Assembly (NCBI GenBank): GCA_963764685.1
Contig: CAVXTT010000020.1
Coordinates: forward strand, 62,001 to 126,000
DNA length: 64,000 bases
From: CAVXTT01 sp963764685
GTDB taxonomy: Bacteria > Bacteroidota > Ignavibacteria > Ignavibacteriales > Ignavibacteriaceae
Direction of reading: 5' to 3'
The notes below the pieces were generated by a model. The model did not search any database. It saw nothing but the letters and a program-made list of their open reading frames with translations, and was not told the origin of the DNA. How positions within the stretch are numbered: the first letter of the stretch is position 1; the number at the start of each line of letters is the position of its first letter. Of this stretch, positions 27,496 through 37,228 are shown one piece after another. The translations under genes were made by a program, and so were the position numbers.

Positions 27496-29247
27496 CTATT
27501 TCATCAGAATTAATTTTTTAGTTGAAGAAAAGTCTCCTGATTTTAAGGTATAGTAATATATACCGCTGCTAAAGCTGCTGCCGTTAAATTTTACTTCATA
27601 CCTTCCTGCAGGTTTTTCTTCATTAACAAGAGTTTGAATTTCATTCCCAAGGACATCATAAATTTTCAAGCTTACGAATGACGATTTAGGAATTCCGAAT
27701 TCAATAACAGTTGATGGATTAAACGGGTTGGGATAATTCTGACTTAAATTAAATTCATCCGGAACTGTAACTTCCACACTAATCTCAGATGAATATTCGA
27801 ACGTTCCATCAAGATCGATCTGTTTCAGACGGTAAGTATGTGTACCTGTATTTACTTCATCATCTACGAAGGTATATTTTTTAACCTCTGTAGTTGTACC
27901 ATAGCCTTGAACATATCCAATCTTTTCCCAGACCAGTTCAGATGAAGCTCTCTCAATTTCAAATCCCCTGTTATTAGTTTCGGTTGCTGTAATCCAGTCA
28001 AGGATAACCTTATTATCTTTCACATTCGCAGTGAATGAAGTTAGTTCGACAGGGACAGACACATAATACATTCTTTTCTTGTAGACGGGAGTATGGTAGT
28101 TGCCGCCTGCTGTTGAAAAACCCACGCTCCATATATCTATACTGTCGGGACTTACACGCTGCCAATCCAGATCTTGCATTTCGGAATTTGTATTTACTCC
28201 TTCGCGCCAGGTAAGACCGCCATCATTGGTTTCCCAGATGCCTCCAATTGAGTAGTTACCCCCCTGGGCAACACCGTTCAGAGAGTCAAGAAAGAAAACA
28301 CCGCGAACAGGGTAAGGAAGTTCCAGAATCCTGTCGGTCCAGGTGGCTCCGCCGTCGGATGTTCTGTGAACCCATCCCTGGACTGTCGGTGAAATTGAAC
28401 CGCCTCCTGTCCATCCATGAAGAGTATCAGGAAATGAAACTCCTCCATCAAAAACCTCATCTATACTGCCCCTGTATGTCCAGTTTATACCAAAATTCGT
28501 GGATCTGCAAAATTTGATGCCTGTGATATAATATTTTCCGTCCGGTCTCAGAGTAAAATTACCTGCAAACCATCCGCCAGTAGGATCTGCCAGCCTTGGC
28601 CACCACTCGGTGCCCCCATCAGTAGTGATATATACAATCCCGCTGCCAAAACCGGCAATTACTCCGTGCAACGGATCGGCAAATTCCACATTCGTAACCC
28701 AGTTTCCGGGAACCAGGATACTATCATTACTCCACGTTGCTCCGCCATTTGTCGTCCACCGCAGCATGCCGTTATTTGTTGAAGTGTTAAAACCTGAGAT
28801 GATAACCTTGTCCGCCGACAATGCGTGAACACCATACCAATAGTTCGGGAATCCTGTGTTAAGAACAGTAGTCCAGGTATACCCACCATCTGTGGTTTTA
28901 TCAACTAGTCCTCCTTCTTTTGCTATATAGCCGATTGTCGAAGTCGCAAAGGAAATTGCATGTGCAATGCCGCCAGTACTTGCTATTAGATTCCACTCAG
29001 TCGATGAATTACTTTTACATATGGATTTATTCACCGTTAAAATATCTCCGGACACATTATCTTCAGAAGTTGTGACGGGTATTATACTTGCAGTACCGTA
29101 TGCCGACTTGATCGCAATCCGTTTGCTTCCAGGGTTCGTCCCTGTTTCCTGAGCCGTTGTATTTACTGGTAAAACAAATAAACCGAAAAGCAGTACAGGC
29201 AAAAAAGTTATACAATATCTGAATCTTTTGCATAAAGATTTCATCAT
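27496..29247 (-). CDS. Secreted BNR-repeat protein with T9SS sorting domain (paralogue 1)
   Basis: A 583-residue exported protein: signal peptide (YCITFLPVLLFGLFVLPVNTTA), a short conserved N-terminal stretch (RIAIKSAYGTASIIPVTTSED), then seven or so BNR/Ycf48-like blades with the motif TTDGGxTW. A fibronectin-like segment (PVELTSFTANVKDNKVILDW) lies near 400-490 and the sorting domain (LSQNYPNPFNPSTVIEFGIP ... SGDFSSTKKLILMK) ends the protein. It is closely similar along its whole length to the next gene (29513-31285), so the pair arose by tandem duplication. The palindrome at 29324-29341 lies 77 bases before its start. Probable surface-displayed propeller of unknown ligand. Confidence 0.85.
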   Translation of the reverse strand: MMKSLCKRFRYCITFLPVLLFGLFVLPVNTTAQETGTNPGSKRIAIKSAYGTASIIPVTTSEDNVSGDILTVNKSICKSNSSTEWNLIASTGGIAHAISFATSTIGYIAKEGGLVDKTTDGGYTWTTVLNTGFPNYWYGVHALSADKVIISGFNTSTNNGMLRWTTNGGATWSNDSILVPGNWVTNVEFADPLHGVIAGFGSGIVYITTDGGTEWWPRLADPTGGWFAGNFTLRPDGKYYITGIKFCRSTNFGINWTYRGSIDEVFDGGVSFPDTLHGWTGGGSISPTVQGWVHRTSDGGATWTDRILELPYPVRGVFFLDSLNGVAQGGNYSIGGIWETNDGGLTWREGVNTNSEMQDLDWQRVSPDSIDIWSVGFSTAGGNYHTPVYKKRMYYVSVPVELTSFTANVKDNKVILDWITATETNNRGFEIERASSELVWEKIGYVQGYGTTTEVKKYTFVDDEVNTGTHTYRLKQIDLDGTFEYSSEISVEVTVPDEFNLSQNYPNPFNPSTVIEFGIPKSSFVSLKIYDVLGNEIQTLVNEEKPAGRYEVKFNGSSFSSGIYYYTLKSGDFSSTKKLILMK

Positions 29248-29323
29248 AATTATTTCCTTATTGGATTAGTAGTTTTAAGATTTTTCAATACTAAAATATT
29301 ATTCATATCTCCCTGCTTTTGCT

Positions 29324-29341
29324 ATACCGTAAACACGGTAT
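29324..29341. promoter_or_regulatory. Palindromic operator candidate, copy 1
   Basis: ATACCGTAAACACGGTAT: perfect 7-base arms, four-base spacer. It lies 77 bases upstream of the 583-residue secreted protein, inside a longer block conserved with the region before the 590-residue paralogue (TAAAATATTATTCATA about 25 bases nearer to the gene). The spacing and the copy before the response regulator suggest it binds that regulator. Confidence 0.7.
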
Positions 29342-29512
29342 TTTATGTATTTAGTTATGGTTGCGGAGTTGTGAGAATAAAAATCGGAGGGCAGCCATCG
29401 CTCAGGAACAAAACAATAAAACAACATTATTCTGTATTTCATTTTATGAAAATAACAGCAGGTGAAGCTTACGCCCCGCCTGCCGTTATGGAGAGGACAT
29501 TAATTGAAGAAT

Positions 29513-31285
29513 TTATTTCATCAGGATTAATTTTTTAGTTGAAGAAAAGCCTGCTGCTTTTAATGTGCAGTAATAAACTCCGCTGCTTAAATTCCCTGCA
29601 TTAAATTTTACTTCATATTTCCCTGCAGGCTTTACTTCATTAACAAGAGTTACAATTTCGTTTCCAAGGACATCATAGATCTTTAGACTTACCTGCGACT
29701 CCTTGGGAATTCCAAACTCAATAACAGTTGATGGATTAAACGGGTTGGGATAATTCTGGCTCAGGGTAAATTCATCCGGTAACGTAACTTCTGCATTAAT
29801 CTCAGAGGAATATTCAAATGTTCCGTCAAGATCAATCTGCTTCAGACGGTAATTATATATGCCTGTACTAAGTTCTTTATCCGAGAAGATATACTGCTTT
29901 GGTTCTGTGGTAGTCCCGGAACCGGGGAGATATCCTATCTGCTGCCAATCCTGTTCTGATGAGGCTCTTTGAATTTCAAATCCCTTATTGTTGGTTTCGG
30001 TTGCTGTAGTCCATTCAAGAATAACATTGTTATCTTTCACAGATGCCGTGAATGAGGTCAGTTCGACGGGAACAGGGATATAGTACATTCTTTTCTTATA
30101 GACAGGACTATGGTAGCTGCCGCCTGCGGGTGTATAGCCTACACTCCATATATCTATGCTGTCGGGACTTACACGCTGCCAATCTAAAGAGGCCATTTCT
30201 GCATTTGTAACTGCCCCTTCATTCCATGTAACACCGCCGTCCGTCGATTCCCAGATACCCCCGATTGTTCCGGAGCCCCCCTGAGCAAATCCGGTCATAG
30301 AATCAAAAAAGTAAATCACACGAACAGGATAAGGAAGAGTCAGGATCCTATTGCTCCACGTAGCGCCACCGTCGGTAGTACGGTGAGCCCAACCTTCAAC
30401 GGTCGGAGAAATTGATCCGCCCCCTGTCCATCCGTGGAGATCATCCGGAAATGAAACTCCGCCGTCAAAGACGGAATCAATATGGACTCTGTTTGTCCAC
30501 GTTAACCCATAATCTGTAGAAGTACAAAATTTGATGCCGGTGATATAATACTTTCCGTTCGGTCTCATTGTAAAATTACCAGCAAACCAGCCGGCTGACG
30601 GATCCGCTGTTACAGCTGTCCAATCATTGACAGTTAATCCGCCATTAGTAGTGATATATACTTTCCCTGCCGACGAGGTAGCCCCCACTATTAATCCATG
30701 CAGCGAATCGGCAAAACCTACCCCATAGACCCAATTCATTGGGCCGGGAGATATCACAATATTGCCTGTCCAGGATGCCCCGCCGTTTGTCGTCCAGCGC
30801 AGCATGCCATTGCCCGTCGATTGGCTGAACCCTGAGATGATAACTTTGTCAATAGAAAATGCATGAACACCGTACCAATGGTTTGGGTATCCGATGTTCA
30901 GAATAGTGGTCCAATTATAGCCACCGTCGATAGTTTTATAAACTAATCCTCCTTCTGCTGCCATATAGCCAACCAAAGGAGTTGCAAAGGAAACTGCCTT
31001 AACAACACCCTCTACTGACTGCAGCAGGGTCCAATCGGACGATGAATTAATGTTTTTAATTGATTCATTAACAACTGAAATATTTCCAGGCAATTGATCT
31101 TCAGAAGATGTGACAGGTATTATCCGTTCCGTACCGGAAGGCGACTGAATTACAATCCGGTTGAAGCCCTGCTTAGTTATCCGAAGGGAGTTTTCCTGGC
31201 ACAGTACGTTTTCTGATATAACTAATAAATTAAATAAGAGCATAAGCAGAAAGAGATTGAATCTTCTGCAGTAAGTCTTGATCAT
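29513..31285 (-). CDS. Secreted BNR-repeat protein with T9SS sorting domain (paralogue 2)
   Basis: A 590-residue exported protein, the tandem paralogue of the gene at 27496-29247. Order: signal peptide (FLLMLLFNLLVISENVLC), the shared N-terminal stretch RIIPVTSSEDQLPG, seven or so BNR/Ycf48-like blades (KTIDGGYNWTT, RWTTNGGASW, RTTDGGATWSN, ESTDGGVTWNE), the fibronectin-like segment PVELTSFTASVKDNNVILEW, and the sorting domain LSQNYPNPFNPSTVIEFGIP ... AAGFSSTKKLILMK. The candidate operator at 31360-31377 lies 75 bases before the start, almost the same distance as in the paralogue. The response regulator gene is just upstream. Ligand unknown. Confidence 0.85.
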   Translation of the reverse strand: MIKTYCRRFNLFLLMLLFNLLVISENVLCQENSLRITKQGFNRIVIQSPSGTERIIPVTSSEDQLPGNISVVNESIKNINSSSDWTLLQSVEGVVKAVSFATPLVGYMAAEGGLVYKTIDGGYNWTTILNIGYPNHWYGVHAFSIDKVIISGFSQSTGNGMLRWTTNGGASWTGNIVISPGPMNWVYGVGFADSLHGLIVGATSSAGKVYITTNGGLTVNDWTAVTADPSAGWFAGNFTMRPNGKYYITGIKFCTSTDYGLTWTNRVHIDSVFDGGVSFPDDLHGWTGGGSISPTVEGWAHRTTDGGATWSNRILTLPYPVRVIYFFDSMTGFAQGGSGTIGGIWESTDGGVTWNEGAVTNAEMASLDWQRVSPDSIDIWSVGYTPAGGSYHSPVYKKRMYYIPVPVELTSFTASVKDNNVILEWTTATETNNKGFEIQRASSEQDWQQIGYLPGSGTTTEPKQYIFSDKELSTGIYNYRLKQIDLDGTFEYSSEINAEVTLPDEFTLSQNYPNPFNPSTVIEFGIPKESQVSLKIYDVLGNEIVTLVNEVKPAGKYEVKFNAGNLSSGVYYCTLKAAGFSSTKKLILMK

Positions 31286-31359
31286 TATTATCTCCTGATT
31301 AGGATTAGATGGTTTTAAATTTCTAAATTAAAATATTATTCATAAGTCCCTGTTTTGCC

Positions 31360-31377
31360 ATACCGTAAATACGGTAT
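31360..31377. promoter_or_regulatory. Palindromic operator candidate, copy 2
   Basis: ATACCGTAAATACGGTAT: perfect 7-base arms, 75 bases before the 590-residue secreted protein and within the spacer between it and the response regulator. Confidence 0.7.
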
Positions 31378-31390
31378 TTTAGAATAAAAA

Positions 31391-32068
31391 TCAGATCAAC
31401 CGTTCTTTAAGGGCTTTGGAAACGGCGCCGGTGGAACTCTGAACGTGAAGTTTTGCATAGATGTTCTTGATGTGAGTGTCAACGGTATAGTAACTGATAT
31501 GCAGAAGATCTGCAATTTGTTTTTTTGAAAGACCATCTACAATAAGGCTGAGAATATCTTTTTCACGGTTAGTAAGTCCGTAATCGCCGTTAGAGGATGA
31601 TCGTTTAAGAAAGACATTCAGTGCTTTCCGTGCAATCTGTGCATTCATTGGAGCGCCTCCGTTGAGCACATCAGTGATTGCCTCGATAATTTTTTCGTCT
31701 GGTGAGCTTTTCAGCAAATATCCTGAAGCCCCGGCACATAATGCACTGAAAATTTTTTGATCGTCATCATACACTGTTATTATAATAATAAATGAAGTAG
31801 GGGAGATACGTTTAATCTGCTGTATACCTTCAATGCCATTCATTCCAGGCAAACCTATATCCACAAGAAAAACCTCGGGTGAAAAGGATTCCTTCAGTTC
31901 CAGTAAAGCATCCTCACAATTTGAGAAAGTATGTTCACAGTTTATCCATTCGTTTTGGTTGAGAAGTGCTGCAAGATTCTTCCTGTAAAGTTCATTATCT
32001 TCAATAATCCACACTTTAACCTTGCTCGAATTGTCTGATTCCCACTGATGTTCTTTCAATTTTTTCAT
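31391..32068 (-). CDS. NarL/LuxR-type response regulator
   Basis: A 225-residue two-component regulator. The receiver domain (residues about 17-135) shows the acidic pair in WIIEDNE, the phosphoacceptor Asp70 in FLVDIGLPGMNG, Thr in IIITVYDDD and Lys in GYLLKSSPDEKI. The C-terminal LuxR helix-turn-helix (about 162-220) reads LTNREKDILSLIVDGLSKKQIADLL ... YYTVDTHIKNIYAKL. Partner: the sensor kinase next upstream, whose catalytic core is of the HisKA_3 type that pairs with NarL-type regulators. A copy of the palindrome lies 118 bases before the gene, suggesting autoregulation, and two more precede the secreted proteins downstream, its likely targets. Confidence 0.92.
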   Translation of the reverse strand: MKKLKEHQWESDNSSKVKVWIIEDNELYRKNLAALLNQNEWINCEHTFSNCEDALLELKESFSPEVFLVDIGLPGMNGIEGIQQIKRISPTSFIIIITVYDDDQKIFSALCAGASGYLLKSSPDEKIIEAITDVLNGGAPMNAQIARKALNVFLKRSSSNGDYGLTNREKDILSLIVDGLSKKQIADLLHISYYTVDTHIKNIYAKLHVQSSTGAVSKALKERLI

Positions 32069-32185
32069 TTTATTTAACTTTTACATTCTTGCAAAGCAAA
32101 TCAAAATTCTCTCACCATTTTGAAGTCCAGGTTAAATCGTTTCCAGAAAACAAATCCAATATATAATTTCGATTATTTTACTTCC

Positions 32186-32203
32186 ATACCGTGTTTACGG
32201 GAT
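32186..32203. promoter_or_regulatory. Palindromic operator candidate, copy 3
   Basis: ATACCGTGTTTACGGGAT on the plus strand; the minus strand reads ATCCCGTAAACACGGTAT, matching copy 1 with a single mismatch in one arm. It lies 118 bases before the response regulator start and 124 bases past the sensor kinase stop. Confidence 0.6.
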
Positions 32204-32309
32204 ATTGTGCAATTTCCATCGCTCTGCAGGGGGAAGGGAGAACCAATTTTTAATCCGTTCAATTAAATTTCATTAAACAGGAATAATTCAAAGTATATTT
32301 CCGAGACAT

Positions 32310-35300
32310 TTAAGGAAAATGAACTGATATGGTGAAGGTTGTTCCGCATCCTTCTTTACTTTGTATGTCTACTTTTGCTTTTATTAACTCAGCTCTTCTA
32401 TGAATATTTTTCAAACCCATACCATTCGACATAGCGTCATTCCGTGAGTTCTCAAGCTCTTCTGTACTGTCGAATCCTTTGCCATTATCACATATTATAA
32501 TCTTAAGGTTGCGGGAATCCTGTTCAAACCGTATTTCTACTTTCGTTGCACTGGCGTGCTGTATTATATTATAGAAAATTTCCTTAATAATAAGATATAG
32601 CTGCCGGCGTGCTTCAAGATCAAATTTCTGAAAAGTTACTTTATTATCTATAAAGAATATATATTCAACATCTTTCAAGAGACTTCCTGCAAGATCTTTA
32701 ATCCGGAGTATAAGATGTTCTGATTTGTCGTGTTCGGGATTAACAAACCAGACAATATCACGAAGCTTTTCCGATGTTTGAAAAGATGCGCGACTGATTT
32801 CCGATAGCTCGCTTTTTATATCATAGGAAATCCCTTTGTATTTTTCCAGCCGCTGACTGATCAATCCAATACCTCCAAGATCACTTCCTACCTCATCATG
32901 CAGATCGCGTGCAATCCGTAAACGCATAAGGTCCATTTTTCGGATTTTATGTATGCGGTAATTGTAAAAAACTATTGTGAAAATAATTATCGCTGAACCA
33001 AGCAGTATACGGAACCACAAAGTCATCCAGATCGGAGGCTTGATTATAATTGTGCATAAGGTCCCTTCCTTATTCCATATGCCGTTATTATTCGAACCTC
33101 TGACACGCAGCAGATACTCTCCGGGATCAAGATTTGTATAGCTGACATATCTTCGCTGTGAGGAAGTCAAATGCCAGTTCTCATCAAACCCCTCTAAAAT
33201 GTAAGCATACTGATTCTTTTCGGAGGCAGTATAATTTAAGGCGACAAACTCAAATGAAAAGAAATTCTGTGCATAGGTGAGCTCAATTCTTGTATCCCGC
33301 GGCAGGGGATTTGGTAAGGAGAGCATCTCATCAAAAACTTTGAATGTTGTTAAGTATACTGGAGGGATGTATTTATTATCCTCAATCTCACCCGGGAAGA
33401 AAGAATTGAATCCGTTAACACCCCCGAAGAACAATTCACCATTTGCAGTTGCGAAAGAGGCACCCTGATTAAATTCATTTGATTGTAACCCGTCACTTAC
33501 ATCATAATTCCTGAATGATTCAGCTTTCCTGTCAAACCGTGAGATCCCTTTGTTTGTGCTTAACCACAGGAAACCTTCTTTATCGGGTAGTATACTGTAT
33601 ATTACATTATTAGGTAACCCATCCTTTTCGGTATAATATTTAAATGATTGAGCAGTCGGATCATACCGGTTTAAACCGCCTCCATAGGTACCTATCCATA
33701 TTATGCCTTTATCATCTTCGTAAATTGTTTGAATACCATTATTGTTTACCGCCGGTTCAGCTGAAACCTGATAATGCTTAAAATAACCGCTGTGTGAGTG
33801 ACCTGATCTGGTAATATATCTGTTTAGACCCCTGTCAATCGTACCAATCCACAAACCTGTTCGTTTACCTTTATAGATTGTTGATACCGGACCTTTTGAA
33901 ATTGCATCCGGGTTATCCTTATCTGGAATAAAATGCTCGAATATATTCTCTGAAATATTATATTTACTGACACCCCCGATTGAATAACCTATCCACATAA
34001 TGTCTGATTCTTTATCGTAATATAAAGCCGATACGGCATTATTGAGTATAGAGTTGGAATTTTTAGGATCGTGTTTATAACGGGTGAATTTATTGTTTTT
34101 TTTATCAAAGCGTTCGATGCCCCCTTCTATCGTTCCCGCCCAGATACTCCCGTCTGATGATTCGCACAGGGCAACAATTAAATTGCTTGTAAGACTATTA
34201 TCGTTTTTCGGGTCATTGGTGTAAACCTTAATTATCTTCCTCTGGTAATCGAAACGATTAAGACCATACCCCATTGCCGCTACCCATAGTTCACTATCAC
34301 GATCCTCAAGAATTGCCAGGATCATATTACCAAATAAGTCATTTGTATTATCAGGGTCGTCAAAATAATGAATGAAATTGTTTTTCCGTCTATCGAATAT
34401 CTTTATGCCGCCTGAGAGTGTTCCGATCCAAAGTATCCCGGACCTGTCTTCATACAAGGTCAAAATACTTTCAGTTTTAATATACCTGTTAAATTTATTT
34501 GTACTGCTATTGTATAAATTCAAGCCCGCATCGTAAGTACCTATCAACAGGCCCGGCCCGGGCCGGTATGGGTCTCCATAAATCGAGGTGACGAGATTAC
34601 CCGAGATAGAGGCTGGATTCTTTTTATCATTTATATACCGGCTAAAGGTCCCGGTTTTTTGATCAAAACTATTAAGCCCTCCGCCTGAAGTTCCGATCCA
34701 GAGTACTCCTTTGGGATCAAGGTAAAGACCGCGGAGATTATTATTGCTTAGACTGTTTGGATCTTGAGGAAAATTCTTATAATGTACAAAGCGCGGTGAT
34801 GTAGAATTATATAATTCATCAAGCCTGAATTTATATAAACCTCGTTGTGTAGCAAACCATAGATTCCCAAGGCTGTCTTCACAAATTTTCCGAATGCTGC
34901 TGGCGGTTAATTTTCCGCCATCCTCTTTATCATAAAGGAAACGACTGAAACTTCCTTCATCTCTGGTTAATAAATTTACTCCACTGTTGAGTGTTCCCGC
35001 CCATATATTCCTACGAGAATCTTCAAATAATGAGATAATAAAATTATCGCTGATTGAAGAATAATCATCTTCTTTATTCATAAAGTGATAAAACTTATTC
35101 TCCGAAGATACATACCGGTTAAGGCCTCCGCGCTCAGTACCAATCCATAGATCTCCCCGACTGTCACACATCAGGCTCCAAACGGTATTATCAGAAATAG
35201 AATTAGGATCATTAGGATCATGCTTAAATACTTTTATGGAATATCCATCGTAGCGGTTCAGGCCATCTTGTGTACCAAACCACATAAATCCCTGCGCATC

Positions 35301-35486
35301 CTGCACTATAGCATTAACAGTCGACTGGGAGAGACCATCTTCGAGTCCTATCCGATCAAATCTGATATAATCTGGTTGGGCAAAAACCGATAGCCGGGTT
35401 ATTAGAAGCCAAAGACTGATTATTTTTAATCCCTGTATAAAGCCGAAAGTATTACCTGGTTTTTTTACGTTAATTCTCATTTGCAA
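32310..35486 (-). CDS. Sensor histidine kinase with periplasmic Reg_prop propeller and Y_Y_Y domain
   Basis: A 1058-residue membrane sensor. After the signal anchor, residues about 35-680 hold some fourteen two-component-regulator propeller repeats (e.g. SLMCDSRGDLWIGTERGGLN, DKGIIWIGTYGGGLNRYD). A Y_Y_Y domain follows (about 735-805, ...YTNLDPGEYLLRVRGSNNNG). One membrane helix (about 815-840, WFRILLGSAIIIFTIVFYN) leads to a HisKA_3 dimerisation domain with H863 in RIARDLHDEVGSDLGG, the N-box near NIIQHAS (973-979), the G1 box DNGKGFD and GMGL. In this class the propeller senses extracellular poly- or oligosaccharides. Unlike the one-piece hybrid sensors of Bacteroides, the regulator is a separate gene downstream. 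Confidence 0.93.
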   Translation of the reverse strand: MQMRINVKKPGNTFGFIQGLKIISLWLLITRLSVFAQPDYIRFDRIGLEDGLSQSTVNAIVQDAQGFMWFGTQDGLNRYDGYSIKVFKHDPNDPNSISDNTVWSLMCDSRGDLWIGTERGGLNRYVSSENKFYHFMNKEDDYSSISDNFIISLFEDSRRNIWAGTLNSGVNLLTRDEGSFSRFLYDKEDGGKLTASSIRKICEDSLGNLWFATQRGLYKFRLDELYNSTSPRFVHYKNFPQDPNSLSNNNLRGLYLDPKGVLWIGTSGGGLNSFDQKTGTFSRYINDKKNPASISGNLVTSIYGDPYRPGPGLLIGTYDAGLNLYNSSTNKFNRYIKTESILTLYEDRSGILWIGTLSGGIKIFDRRKNNFIHYFDDPDNTNDLFGNMILAILEDRDSELWVAAMGYGLNRFDYQRKIIKVYTNDPKNDNSLTSNLIVALCESSDGSIWAGTIEGGIERFDKKNNKFTRYKHDPKNSNSILNNAVSALYYDKESDIMWIGYSIGGVSKYNISENIFEHFIPDKDNPDAISKGPVSTIYKGKRTGLWIGTIDRGLNRYITRSGHSHSGYFKHYQVSAEPAVNNNGIQTIYEDDKGIIWIGTYGGGLNRYDPTAQSFKYYTEKDGLPNNVIYSILPDKEGFLWLSTNKGISRFDRKAESFRNYDVSDGLQSNEFNQGASFATANGELFFGGVNGFNSFFPGEIEDNKYIPPVYLTTFKVFDEMLSLPNPLPRDTRIELTYAQNFFSFEFVALNYTASEKNQYAYILEGFDENWHLTSSQRRYVSYTNLDPGEYLLRVRGSNNNGIWNKEGTLCTIIIKPPIWMTLWFRILLGSAIIIFTIVFYNYRIHKIRKMDLMRLRIARDLHDEVGSDLGGIGLISQRLEKYKGISYDIKSELSEISRASFQTSEKLRDIVWFVNPEHDKSEHLILRIKDLAGSLLKDVEYIFFIDNKVTFQKFDLEARRQLYLIIKEIFYNIIQHASATKVEIRFEQDSRNLKIIICDNGKGFDSTEELENSRNDAMSNGMGLKNIHRRAELIKAKVDIQSKEGCGTTFTISVHFP

Positions 35487-35822
35487 AAAAAATATTGATA
35501 TTGAGGAGAAATCCGTGTTGCCGGGAATTTTCCAACGGATTGAATAACGAAGATCAGCGAATGATCTTGACTTAGTGTTTTATACTGTAATATTAACCGG
35601 CTAATCCTAAGCGGGAATTGTTTGGTATGATATAAATTATTCATCTGGCTGAATACTCCTTTAGATGATTACTATCCCCTTTATAATTTAACTGAATATT
35701 AAAAAAAAACAAAGGACAAACAATAAAAAATCTAAAATGAATAATACCAAATTAGGATGTCATAGATTAGCCAAAATAGATATGTTCAGTAATAGTAACA
35801 TTTTTTGAGGAGTTCAAAAACA
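35487..35822. other. 336-base spacer, no gene seen
   Basis: AT-rich stretch between the kinase and the methyltransferase. It should hold the kinase promoter. The palindrome of the regulon is not present here. Confidence 0.5.
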
Positions 35823-36626
35823 CTATTTTTTCTCTGTCAGGTATAATACCCTGGATAATCTTTTTTCATCGGTAAGCTTATAGACCGTGTTAAAAAATTT
35901 CTGCAAACCCTCATAACGTTCTTCCCCTTCAATCAGCAGCAATTCTTTTTTATGACGGTCACGGGCAGCGCGCCATCTGTTTGAAGTAAGTGAGGCGTTT
36001 TCTGAAACATCTTCCTCCCGGATAAGCTGAAATCCCGCTCCTACTATAAACTGTTGATTGATATGAGGGGGTACGAACAAAAACAACCCGATCGAGCTCC
36101 GGGAGGCCAGTTCTTCATTGGTTACAGGACCGGTTATAACCACGGGATCAGTGAACAAGGCTCGTCCGCCGGGACGCAGTACGCGGTACCATTCGCAGAA
36201 TACATTCATCCTGCTTGGGAAATGATTCATAGAATCTATACAGACAAGGGCTTCGAAAGAATCATTCTCAAAGGGGAGGGGTTTATCGGCATCTGCGAGA
36301 AGGAAAATAAGCTTATTATCCGGATCATATTTAGCGGCGGCTTCTTTTGCTGCAGCAATACCCTTTTCATTTGCATCAATACCGGTAACCCGGCACCCTG
36401 TTTTTTGCGATAGATAAATTGCCGGACCCCCGGAACCGCATGCTACTTCAAGTATATGATGCGACTGTGAAATATTCAGCAGGGAAATAAACCGGTCATA
36501 CTCATCGGCTGTTGTCCAGCTGTTCTGTCCGATATCCTCTCCGAAAGTTTCTTTCCTGACAGCAGCCAACACCTGCTCATAAAAATGAGAGTAAGTGCTG
36601 TTGAAGAGATCAATATGTTTCGACAT
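35823..36626 (-). CDS. Class I SAM-dependent methyltransferase
   Basis: A 267-residue methyltransferase of the Methyltransf_11/25 type. Motif I is ILEVACGSGGPAIYLSQ (residues 58-74), motif II acidic residue in VTGIDANEKGI, motif III LPFENDSFEALVCIDSMNHFP, then YRVLRPGGRALFTDPV. The C-terminal region (about 170-267) is variable and likely selects the substrate, which cannot be inferred. Start ATG 36626. It is not obviously linked to the kinase gene downstream, from which it is separated by 336 bases. Confidence 0.88.
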   Translation of the reverse strand: MSKHIDLFNSTYSHFYEQVLAAVRKETFGEDIGQNSWTTADEYDRFISLLNISQSHHILEVACGSGGPAIYLSQKTGCRVTGIDANEKGIAAAKEAAAKYDPDNKLIFLLADADKPLPFENDSFEALVCIDSMNHFPSRMNVFCEWYRVLRPGGRALFTDPVVITGPVTNEELASRSSIGLFLFVPPHINQQFIVGAGFQLIREEDVSENASLTSNRWRAARDRHKKELLLIEGEERYEGLQKFFNTVYKLTDEKRLSRVLYLTEKK

Positions 36627-36890
36627 TTTATCAGATCCTTATATTCTTACACGTTTCTTAAGCACCAGGGATAAACCAGCTGATATTATGTTCAGCCGAA
36701 GACTGAATTAAGATAAATAATCGGGAAATAAATTAATGTGAATAAGAGACCTTGATTTTAATTCCTTAAATGATTGTGGATCAACCGGAATCCCATCAGT
36801 ACCCGCCGGTATGGATTTAAGACTAATAAATCATTAAATTAAAAAGGTTGCTATAGCATATCAGTTTATCAAATCAAGACGGTTTAGAAA
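36627..36890. promoter_or_regulatory. Divergent spacer before the STAS-sigma operon
   Basis: 264 bases between the divergent methyltransferase and STAS genes, which must hold promoters for both. I see no clear repeat or hairpin. Confidence 0.4.
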
Positions 36891-37175
36891 ATGTTCGATA
36901 TAAAAGTTAACGAGGAAAAAAAGATCATTATTTCAGGAAGATTTTCCGCGGCAAGTATCGAACAGGCGGATAATGTGTTAAAATCCGTAAATGAAGACTG
37001 TATAATTGATTTAAAGGACCTGGAATATATCTCAAGCGTAGGCATAGGAATCCTGTTAAAGACCTATACCAGGTTAAAGGAATCGGGGCATACCTTAAAG
37101 CTTGTTAATTTGAACAGACACGTAAGTGAGGTTATAAGGTATTCGGGTCTCGATAAAGTGTTTACGATAGAATAA
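36891..37175 (+). CDS. STAS-domain anti-sigma factor antagonist
   Basis: A 94-residue single STAS domain of the SpoIIAA/RsbV kind. The conserved segment IIDLKDLEYISSVGIGILL carries the serine pair (S48/S49) where these proteins are phosphorylated by serine-kinase anti-sigma factors. In the partner-switch scheme the unphosphorylated form traps the kinase and frees sigma. No such serine kinase is present nearby; instead an ECF sigma gene and a membrane anti-sigma follow, so the STAS protein may feed a different input into the same locus or act independently. The gene precedes the sigma gene by 47 bases. Confidence 0.88.
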   Translation: MFDIKVNEEKKIIISGRFSAASIEQADNVLKSVNEDCIIDLKDLEYISSVGIGILLKTYTRLKESGHTLKLVNLNRHVSEVIRYSGLDKVFTIE

Positions 37176-37228
37176 GCAGCCAAATCTTTTTTTAATTTTT
37201 TACCAACTTTTTCCATCCTGGAGTGTAT

